Shown here: positions 55,645 through 64,000 of the stretch, piece by piece | How positions within the stretch are numbered: position 1 is the stretch's first letter | How the letters are laid out: each line of letters opens with the position of its first letter | From: Mantis religiosa | Taxonomy: Eukaryota > Arthropoda > Insecta > Mantodea > Mantidae | DNA: 64,000 nt | Reading direction: 5' to 3' | NCBI GenBank assembly: GCA_030765055.1 | Contig: JAUKNK010000331.1 | Span: 1,126,001-1,190,000, forward strand | The notes under the pieces: generated by a model | Seen by the model: the letters and a program-made list of their open reading frames with translations, nothing else | Database searches by the model: none | Told to the model about the DNA's origin: nothing | Program-made: the position numbers and the translations under genes

Positions 55645-57091
55645 ATCCTGCATAGAAGCAGCTTCTAATGATAGTGGTAAATTGCAGTTGTCCTGTGCTG
55701 AAGATGTGATGGAAGATGTAGATTTATGCATAGGAAAGAATAGTCCTACACATGGACATTCCAGAAATTCCAAAGGACAGGGAAATGATCCCACAAAACA
55801 CCATTTTGTAGAGAAAAGCACTGACTCAAAAGAATCTGTTAAGTGTAACGATGGTGAGAACATATGTAACAAAGCTTCATACTTAAACCAACAGGATGCA
55901 GTTCATGATGCCATAAGATCACACAAATGTGACATTTGTGGGAAGAGATTTACTAGTCTGTGGAATTTGAAAAGGCATAAATTAATTCATGAGCGTTTCA
56001 AGAGTGAAATTTGTGAGAATAGATTTACAGAGTTTTCAACCTTGAAATCACATTATTTAATTCATGAAGGCAAAAAACCACACAAATGTTCAGTTTGTGA
56101 GAAGAGATTTACTCATTTGTCAACATTGAAAGCACATACTTTAATTCATGAGGGCAAAAAGCCATATAAGTGCCAACTGTGTGACAAGAGATACACCTGG
56201 CTGTCAAGTTTAAAAACACATAACTTAATTCATGAAGGAAAAAAGGCACATAAATGTAATGTTTGTGAGAAGAGATTTACGCATTCATCACATTTGAAAA
56301 GTCACAGTTTGATGCATCAGGATAAAAAACCTCACAGGTGTCCGATTTGGCAGGAGACATTTACTCAGTTATCATCTTTGAAAATGCACAATTTAATACG
56401 TAAGGGCAAACAACCACATAAGTGTGAAATCTGTGGTAAGAAGTTTACTTGTTTTTCAAATTTGAAAAGGCATAATTTGATACATGGAGGTGAAAAAGCT
56501 TACAAGTGTGAAATTTGTGAAAAGAAATTTACTCAGTTTTATACTTTAAAAATACATTATTTAATCCATGAAGGGAAAAAAGAACACAAGTGTTCAGTTT
56601 GTGAGAAGAGATTTACTTACAGGTCATCTTTGAAAGCACATAATTTAAATCATGAGGGCAAAAAGCCATACAAATGTCAACGCTGTGAGAAGAGATACAT
56701 GTCGCTGTCAAATTTGAAAATACATAACTTAATACATGAAGGAAGAAAACCATACAAATGTGAGGTTTGTCAGAAAAGATTTACTATTTTATCAAATTTG
56801 AAGGTGCACAGTTTAATTCATGCGAACAAAAAATATCACAAATGTCCAGTTTGTCAGGAGACATTTACTCATCCATCAGATTTGAAAAATCATAAATTAA
56901 TTCATGAGTGCAAACAACCCCTCAAATGTGTAATTTGTGAGAAGATGTTTCCGAATCCATCATCTTTGAAAAGACATAATTTAATTAATGAGGGCATAAA
57001 ACCATACAAATGTGAAATTTGTGAGAAGGGATTTACTCGTTTGCCAGATTTGAAAAGACACAATATAACTCACACAGACAATACCATCTAA
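55645..57091 (+). CDS. Zinc-finger gene, terminal exon B: 14 finger units, three degraded
   Basis: Same 3' splice site and phase as exon A (aacatttcag, ending 55644), 481 residues to TAA. Compared with exon A, finger 2 has lost its first Cys (KSEIC) and a linker of three residues net; finger 6 has Cys to Trp and His to Arg; finger 13 has a final His to Asn. Base-contact positions differ in fingers 4 (S-S to W-S at -1, N to S at 3), 5 (R to H at -1), and 11 (R to I at -1, K to V at 6). The frame is nonetheless open over 1.4 kb. It could be an alternative last exon giving a different binding specificity, or an exon on its way to decay. Confidence 0.75.
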
Positions 57092-57331
57092 ACTGTTATA
57101 TTTGTAATGAGATTTATTGTGTTATCACAACTGAATTTGTATAATTTAGTTCAATGAGATAAAATCATCTAAGGGTGATATCTGTGAGAAGAGGTTACTA
57201 CAGGTAATTCTTGTTACTATATCAAAACACCCTAAGTTTTTAACTCTCAAGAATGCATGACAGGTTACCAAATTCTTCTGTATAACATAAAGAGGTTTGT
57301 AATAGGTTTATACATAAAAGGAAATAGGTAT

Positions 57332-57828
57332 TGTTGCGGTAACGGGCATTGAAGTTTCGGCGAAAAGAGATAAATAGATGGATAGGTTTCACGTAGATCA
57401 CGAACATGTGTAAACAGATAGTGCTGGCAGGCAAGATAACTGAGTCAAAGGCCTTGCCGGGTAGATTAAGTTATGTTTCTGGAAGGTGATAGAATGTTCG
57501 AATTATGTAACTAGATGCCTCGTTTCCAGAAACTTCTGGTGATTGACAGAACAGTCTGGTAATCATGAATGGAGATATAAAAGGGATTGTGACACGCTAG
57601 CAGGACAGTTGTAGTTGTGAAACTGTTGTGAAATGAGACAGCCAGCTGTGTTGTAACAGGAGCTAAGGACGTAATCTGCTGTCACTGTTTGTTACTTTCA
57701 TCGACCTTGAGACTGATGGTGTACGTAAATAATGCTGCTGTAACCTATAAGAGTATTTCTACGAAAATAAAGCAGATTTTTAATTTCTGCAACTCGGCCT
57801 TTTAATTCTACGAACCAACAAAGTTACA
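57332..57828 (+). repeat. 5' LTR (type A)
   Basis: 497 bp, tgttgcggtaacgggcat to acaaagttaca. TATA-like gatataaaagg near 57570 and aataaagc near 57766. Confidence 0.9.
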
Positions 57829-57995
57829 ATTGCTGTCAGGAAGCAAGACGACGACAACATCACCGAGAAGATGGAAGAAATGAAGATCGAATCAACAACG
57901 AAGACGAAAGCTGCAAATAGCAACTTAGGCGCGACGATGACCACGAAGATTGCCGACACCAGGAAGAGCAGCCGGAGGAACGAGTAAGGACCGGC

Positions 57996-58559
57996 GTGGC
58001 GAGGAGCACGTCGGCGCCAACACCATCATCCCCTCGAGTGACACTGCACGCCGTCAGCCGACGTATGGATGACAGCCTCATTGCGGACGGTTGGGTCAGA
58101 GGGAAGACGTGCCGCGTACTCGTAGACACCCGGGCAGCCGTGACCATCATCAGACCTCACGTGGCCAAGGGTTTGTCGTCGAGGAAACCAAGCCGATCAT
58201 ACCAGCTAGTGACGGTGTCGGGCGACACCTTTCCCGTGGAGAGGGAGGCTCCGCTGCAGTTGACCTTGGGATGGAGTGCCGTGCGTCAGTGGGTGTTCGT
58301 CGTGGAGGTGGCTGAGGAGGTGATACTAGAACTGGATGCCCTCAGGAGCCACGAGACGACGGTCAACGACAGCACGAAGGTCCTGCGGCTCAATGGAGAA
58401 GAGGTTATACTCCGGCAACCCGAAGAACGCCTTGGAATCTACAGGGTCATCTTGAAGGAAGACTTGGGTCCCCGCGAGAAAGGAGGTGGTGGTGGTGACG
58501 GCGCGACTGGGAGGACAGCGAACGAAGAACATTGTTGCCGTGCCGAGAGGTGCCAGTGA
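57996..58559 (+). pseudogene. Protease region of gypsy copy 2, active site altered
   Basis: Same as 47515-48057, but the active-site triad reads D-T-R instead of D-T-G (VLVDTRAAVTIIRP), which should abolish protease activity. Confidence 0.75.
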
Positions 58560-59160
58560 GGCTGCCTAACCTAGCGGACATCGATCACGTCCAGGCCGGA
58601 ATGGAGATGGGGACGTGCGAGCCCGTGGTCATCGTGACAGCAATCGACAAGACACAGGAGCCGGTGCTGACGCAACATCTGGGGCCCTGGCTTGAAGGCT
58701 TATTGGACAGGGCGGCCGACCACCTGGCCGCAGAACAGCTGGAGAAAGTTCAACAACTTCTGAGACGATACCAGCGCGTCTTCAGCCGAGGCAGAGAAGA
58801 ACTACTGCGTCACCCGAAAAGAGTTACTGGCGGTTGTAAACACATTGGAGCACTTCCACAAGTACCTGTATGGTCAGCCATTCCACCTGAGCACTGACCA
58901 TTCCGCCCTAACTTGGCTATTGAGCTTTAAGAACCTGAAAGGCCAGACAGCACGTTGGGTCCAGAGGCTGCGGGAGTATGACCACCTTAGGACTGACCAT
59001 TCCGTTCTAACCTGGCTTTTGAGCTTTAAGAACCTGGAAGGCCAGTAAGCACGTTGGGTCCAGAGGCTGCAGGATTACGACTTCACCTCTGATCATCGTA
59101 GAGGGAAGAGCCACGGTAACGCAGACGCCATGTCCCGAAGACCCTGCCCAGAGGAGTGCA
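58532..59160 (+). pseudogene. Pre-RT region joined to RNase H end, with a local duplication
   Basis: QRVFSRG is followed (58794) by the RNase H motif YCVTRKELLAVVNTLEHF and TDHSALTWLLSFKNLKGQ. The segment TDHS.LTWLLSFKNL.GQ then recurs ~105 bp later with a stop, a small tandem duplication. The RT palm is missing, with the same left junction as copy 1. Confidence 0.75.
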
Positions 59161-59174
59161 ACCAATGAACAAGA

Positions 59175-60545
59175 GTGGAACAGAAGAAGTGTGCCGCAGC
59201 AGTCCGAGTACTCACGGCAGTGCCTGAGGATGGCTGGGATAGCGCAGGCCTGAGGAGGGAGCAGCTGGCGGACGCAGACTTGGGGCCACTCTTGAGGGAA
59301 GTGGAGGCAGGGACGAGACCAACCTGGGCGGACATCGCACCGAGGGGCGCCACCTACAAGTCTTACTGGGCCCAATGGGACTCGTTGAAGACCAGAGAGG
59401 GTGTGCTGTTCCGGGTATAGGAATCACCCGATGGGAAGACGCAGAGAGAACAGTTGGTACTTCCCCAGCGTAAGGTCCCGGAAGTCTTGGAAGAAGTGCA
59501 CGCCGGTACTTCAGGACACGTGGGAGCGAACCGGACGATTGACAAACTACGGCGGCGCTACTACTGGCTGAGGCTCCGAGCAGACGCTGAGAGATGGTGC
59601 CATCATTGTCACGTGTGTGCGGCAAGCCGCGGCCCCCACACTAGGAGCCGGAGTCGCATGCAACAGTACAACATCGGAGCGCCATTCGAACGGATCGCCG
59701 TTGACATTGCTGGACCGTTCCCAATATCCGACCGAGGCAACAATTACCTGATGGTGGTCGTGGACTACTTCACTAAGTGGCCGGAGGTGTATGCCATCCC
59801 GAACCAAGAGGCAAGGACAATCATAGACTGCCTCGTGGAGCAAGTGTTTTGCCGATTTGTGGTACCATTAGAGCTGCACAGTGACCAAGGCACCAATTTC
59901 GAGTCCAACCTGATGAAGGAGGCACTAGAGAGACTTGGGGTCAACAAGAGCCGCACAACACCTCTACATCCCCAGTCGGATGGCATGGTTGAGAAGTACA
60001 TCAAGACATTAGAGGAACACCTGAGGAAGGTCGTGGCCAGCCATCAGCGAGACTGGGACGTCAAGGTGCCACTGTTCTTGCTGGCCTACCGCTCATCAAC
60101 ACACGACACCACGGGGATCACGCCAGCCAGCTTAATGTTCGGCCGAGAGTTACCCCTTCCCTATGACCTGGCTTTTGGTAGCCCTCCGGGGGTGAAACAG
60201 TCAGCGACCGTGTATGTGGAGAACCTGGTGGCCCACCTCCACGACATGCACGAGGTGGCTCTCCAGAACATCCAGAAGGCGAACGACCCCATGAAAACCC
60301 GATACGACAGGCAAGCCAACAGCCAAGGGTTCCAGCAAGGTGACCTGGTTTGGTTGTACCGCCCTACCCGGACCAAGGGACGCTGTCCGAAGCTTCAGCA
60401 GCCATGGCAAGGACCGTACCGTGTGGTGAAGAGGATTAACTACGTGATCTACCGCGTCCAGTTGGTGCCCCGAGGAAAGATGTTGGTGGTACACCTGGAT
60501 CGCCTGGCCCGCTACGATGGCGCTGTTCGGGACAACCAGCCTTGA
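59175..60545 (+). CDS. Integrase of the chimeric gypsy element, intact core
   Basis: The linker frame 59175-59420 ends at a TAG where related copies have Trp. From 59421 the frame is open for over 370 codons to TGA at 60545. Domains: HHCC zinc-binding (EEVHAG ... CHHCHVC), catalytic core D (VDIAGPFPISD), D (HSDQGTNFES) and E (QSDGMVEKYIKTLEEHL), and the C-terminal GPY/F module (PWQGPYRVVKRI ... VHLDRLARYDG). It has no start codon of its own; in life it is cut from a Gag-Pol precursor. Of the three integrases in the window this is the only unbroken one. Confidence 0.85.
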
Positions 60546-60556
60546 GGAGGGAGCAG

Positions 60557-60946
60557 TGTTACCCAAGCGGCAGGCTCGCGATGCCGATCAATAAATGAAG
60601 GCCGGTGGAGGGAAGGGAGACAGGAGGGGTAGCTGGGTCTTCGTTTACCCCTCCTCCTGCACTCGAAGGAACACGAAGCTTTGAGAATGTTTTCCCCCTC
60701 CATAAAAGGAGACTCGAGAAACTTCGGGCTGCTGATCGATACAAGCGAGGCGACGGTCAGTTGTGTTTAGTTTGCCGGGGGAGCAGTAATGTGAGGCGCG
60801 CCGAGTGTACGTGGAAAGACGAACTGGCTTAGTTTTAATTGTGTACATTACGTAATTGTAATTGTGACATTAGAATAAGGTGGAAATAAAGAACATTTTG
60901 AGTGGTGTAATTGAACTTTTTAATTTTACGAACCCACAAAGTCACA
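60557..60946 (+). repeat. 3' LTR (type B)
   Basis: 390 bp, tgttacccaagcggcagg to acccacaaagtcaca. Unrelated to type A except at the last ~25 bp. Preceded by the same purine tract. Poly(A) signal aataaag near 60885. Confidence 0.85.
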
Positions 60947-61029
60947 GTATGTATGTATGTATGTATGTATGTATGTATGTATGTATGTATGTATGTATGT
61001 ATGTATGTATGTATGTATGTATGTATGTA
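60947..61029. repeat. (GTAT)n microsatellite
   Basis: About 20 GTAT units directly after the LTR. Copy 1 has only a few imperfect units at the matching place (51570-51596), so the array expanded in copy 2. Confidence 0.95.
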
Positions 61030-61097
61030 TAGCTATGCAAGCAACTTCTCCGGTACAAGGTTTTAGTTTATTTATGCTATACCAAGTGATAATCATA

Positions 61098-63095
61098 CGA
61101 GTATATGTTGCGTTACACTGGAAAGAAAGCTTCCTGTCAGCATCTGTTATTATAGTGTTCCTCAACCAAGGTTTCTAGTGGCATTATGCAGCTGTTTTCA
61201 CTCAGTCTTTTAGTTATTTATCCTCTCTCTATGTTCAGAATGATTTCTTATAGCTATCAAGAGCTAAATGAATGGCACATTTGAAATTGTTAAATTTCAA
61301 TGTTAACCATGGCTTATCCCTGTAATGTAGCAAATAAGTTACATTGCGTATGAGGTAGACAGGCTTCTGATATTGCTGTAGAAAATCTGGAATATTTGTT
61401 GTGTGATTATGAAGGAGATGTTTAGGATATAGGTAGCAGTGACGTGTACTGATCTACAAATGGCATGTTAGCTACTCCATTGTTTGGAGGAAGTGGCGGG
61501 TCAAATATGGCTGATGCAGATCAGCTATTATTAGCTATCCCTCTTTACGAAAAACAGTTAAATGGTAAACAAGTATTTTCATACCACTGGATATAACCAT
61601 GCACAATTGTTTAGTAATTTTCAGAGCTTTAAATTCATGCAAGACATTCACCTAACTGTACTTGCGCATATAAATAGCTCGTAACCTAATTGAGTATTAT
61701 AATACTCAGAGGCTTCTTTATACTGGGGGTAGGAAATTCACCACGACATCACCCCTCATACTTGAGAAAAAACACTTTCCTAAAAGTATACCACCCAGAA
61801 CCAAAAAAGTCGCAACCATTTTGAAAATGTGTAGTGTGTTGCGATAAAGAAGTTTGCAAGGAAACCAATATTATTTGGTGTGAATTTGCAGATGTGCCCT
61901 TGGGTGTTTATCGAGGTTTGGAGGTTTACGATTCAAAAAGAAACCTTTAAGGGTACGTTTACATCTCTTATAGAACTAATTTAAATTTGTTTTAAAATAG
62001 GAAGATTAAAATAATTGGCATTAAATGAGCATTAAAGGCATGTATGCGGAGGACGTCTATACACGTCGTCATATGACGTCCATATCAGTGAAAGGGTTAA
62101 AGGTTCATGTTCAAATTACAAGATAAGGCTGTAAGGTTTATTAACAAAACTATGTAGTCTGTTTTAGCTGTATGAGGTTCTTTTTGGGAACTGAAAATAA
62201 TGATAACGTATCTGTAGAAATTAATTTATTTGCAATTTTCTTCTTGATGCAAAGAGAAATTGAATACATAGACTCTATGTATAATCAGATCTTTTGTCAG
62301 CCTAGCTAGTAATTGTGTGATAGCTTTGAAATTCTGTTGTCTTTGCATGGTGAATGAAAAAAAGGCAAATAATGTCCCATTTGAGAAAAGAAAGTGGAAA
62401 ATTCAGGAAAAAGAAAGAGGAGTAACCTGGACATAGTTAAGTACATAAAATTACTACACTTGATATAATTGTGTTCCTTTCAGGAAAGGGATTGAAGGGT
62501 GGTGATGATGTGCAACATTTTAAATGAATTGGAGAGGATAGATTTGTTAGAGTGGTCATCATAGCAAGCAACCGAAGGACCAATTAGAACTAAGATGTTT
62601 CCATAGCAATGGTAAATGCAGAACCGTAGCTGATATATAACATGAGATCAGCTTGTACCTGGCAGGAAACCCAACAGTAATATAAACAGCACATTACCTT
62701 CTGCTGCCATTGCAGTATAAATTATGTGTTCCTGTATCCCAAGCTTGCATGCCTGTGTATTGAGAAATTTATGTGCATTATTCAAGTTATATTATCTTTT
62801 ATATTTATATGTATAAGTTGTGAGTTTTTGTAATTTTGCTACACTTTAATGAATATTTAACTATGTGCAAAGGTACTGACAAAGGTGGCAATATGTACTG
62901 AAGAACTGAGTGTAGCCATGAGCCAAATAATATTGTATTTGGTAAAGGTCTTCCGGTTAAACAACAAGCATGGAAAATAATACACTCTGTAACATTGACA
63001 ATAGCGATGCAAACGATTCATATATCAGTAGCATTTTCCTAGTAGTGTAAGTATCAATATTTCTTGGGTATTTCTCTTTTGATATTGTGAATCTT
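61098..63095. other. Non-coding stretch with a possible piggyBac-like end
   Basis: No gene recognised. At 62045-62099, inverted, TTAACCCTTTCACTGATATG followed by gacgtcatatgacgacg has the TTAA-CCC start typical of piggyBac termini. A partner end was not found. Confidence 0.35.
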
Positions 63096-63096
63096 T

Positions 63097-63660
63097 TTGT
63101 TGATTATACTTTCATGTTCTTTCCTTTGCATGGAGATTAATTATTTTACTATTGCTTTCATACACAATATAAGTAACACCCATTCTACAGTCCAAGTGCA
63201 ATCTGTTCATTTTGATGCCCTAACTAGCTCACCATAAGGTCATAACCTGAGTTCGAATCTCGGTTAGGGTTAGTTACCTGGATAAGGTTATTTCCTGGGT
63301 TTTCCCTTATCCTTAAAGACAAATGTTGGGTAACTAAGCTCCATGGACCCCGGACTCATTTGAGCATCATTTCACCAATTTCATTCATCGTCCGATATGA
63401 CTTAACGTTGGAGGACGTAAATTACAAAAAAAAAAAAAAAAAAAAGTTCATAAGTGGCACTGTCTCTTCTCTGTTTCCTCTCGTTGATTATACTTTCAAG
63501 TTCTGTCCTTTGCAGGCAGATTAATTGCCTTACTATTGCTTTCATACACAATGTAAGTAATACCCACTCTACACTCCAAGTGCAATCTGTTCATTTTATG
63601 TATATACCCTAATTAGCTCACCATAAGGTCATACGTGGCATTGTCTCCTGTCTCCTCTCT
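63097..63660 (+). repeat. 185 bp tandem duplication interrupted by a SINE
   Basis: The unit cgttgattatactttca ... caccataaggtcata recurs at 63097 and 63482. Between the two, a SINE fragment (63246-63444: B box gagttcgaatctcgg, body with ggttttcccttatcct, poly(A) at 63426-63444) is inserted with near-identical tcataa flanks. Removing the SINE leaves a simple tandem pair. Confidence 0.75.
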
Positions 63661-64000
63661 GTTTCAGAGAAATGTAAATCCCTTTCTTGATTCGTATCTA
63701 GTATAATGATATGTATTTGGTTCTATAAGATTATAACTATCCCTTGTTTTCTAATTATGGAAAAGCAAAACAGAAAAGAGGATCTCTGTTATTCCCAGAA
63801 AAGTAAACATATCTCATTTAACAGAAAAGGATATCTTAATCAAAATCATTAGAACTGGTTTAGATGGTTTAGAAAAGTTACAACTTTCTGAAAAAAGTTT
63901 GAAGCAAATATTGCTTTATTTTTCAATATAATACCAAGTACTGTGGGTGAAAGCATTTGCAACTTCTGACTTCTACTACCGAAGTTCACCACTTATGCAG
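63661..64000. other. Non-coding end of window
   Basis: AT-rich. Nothing recognised. Confidence 0.4.

Larger units (their letters stand above)
57328..60950 (+). mobile_element. Chimeric Ty3/gypsy element (copy 2) with two different LTRs
   Basis: 5' LTR type A (57332-57828) but 3' LTR type B (60557-60946), with gtat on both sides (57328-57331; 60947-60950, the latter also the start of a GTAT microsatellite). The interior lacks gag and RT. The 5' part matches copy 1 closely and the 3' part carries an unbroken integrase frame, consistent with recombination between two related elements. Confidence 0.85.
51943..61097. repeat. Large tandem duplication, copy 2 (~9.15 kb)
   Basis: Begins tatacagttggttacaattc and ends at ctataccaagtgataatcat. 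Offset to copy 1 is about 10.39-10.43 kb. Shorter mainly because ~1.27 kb after the gypsy element is missing. Confidence 0.9.

Noticed and set aside
60926..61178. Frames rich in MYVC or HTYI repeats
   Set aside because: Produced by the (GTAT)n microsatellite.
61098..63095. Third finger exon or further gene copy
   Set aside because: No C2H2 text or other frame was found beyond the second duplication copy.

Overview
The window looks like nuclear DNA of a large, AT-rich, transposon-choked arthropod genome, most likely an insect. The reasons are spliced exons with GT..AG borders, a C2H2 zinc-finger gene with IKEE-type acidic N-terminal motifs, tRNA-derived SINEs with poly(A) tails, jockey/CR1-type LINEs, Penelope-like elements, Ty3/gypsy elements, mariner, IS630/Tc1-like and hAT relics, and long microsatellites. 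The style recalls cockroach or termite genomes, but that is an impression, not something the sequence proves. No rRNA, genuine tRNA, CRISPR or bacterial operon was seen.

Layout. 0.1-1.4 kb: two small tail-to-tail host genes, a BED-like finger protein (+) and an 85-codon terminal exon (-), whose intron side is a ~490 bp (AAT)n tract. 1.9-6.8 kb: tandem duplications, including a 236 bp unit packed with TGACGTCA octamers. 6.8-20.9 kb: nested relics of mariner, IS630/Tc1-like, hAT, LINE, SINE and palindromic Penelope-like DNA. 20.9-26.8 kb: a minus-strand Ty3/gypsy element without RT, inserted in a LINE with an ATAT target duplication. 29.2-57.1 kb: the main host locus, a zinc-finger gene. A 5' coding exon (29.3 kb) and a 32 nt exon (30.5 kb) are in phase with two homologous terminal exons of 14 finger units (45.3 and 55.6 kb).

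The two terminal exons belong to a ~10 kb tandem duplication (about 41.5-51.66 and 51.94-61.1 kb) that also carries a DD39D-type mariner relic, a palindromic Penelope-like insertion, a lectin-like minus-strand candidate and an RT-less gypsy element. The most interesting reading is one N-terminus with two alternative zinc-finger arrays, spliced across introns loaded with long inverted repeats. The inverted repeats recur at least seven or eight times. Several are bounded by 11-14 bp direct repeats and carry a hammerhead-like core in the arms, so the palindromic form itself appears to have been inserted as a unit.

61.1-64 kb has no gene I can support, only a possible piggyBac-like end and a SINE-split tandem duplication. 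Nearly everything outside the three host genes is decayed mobile DNA.
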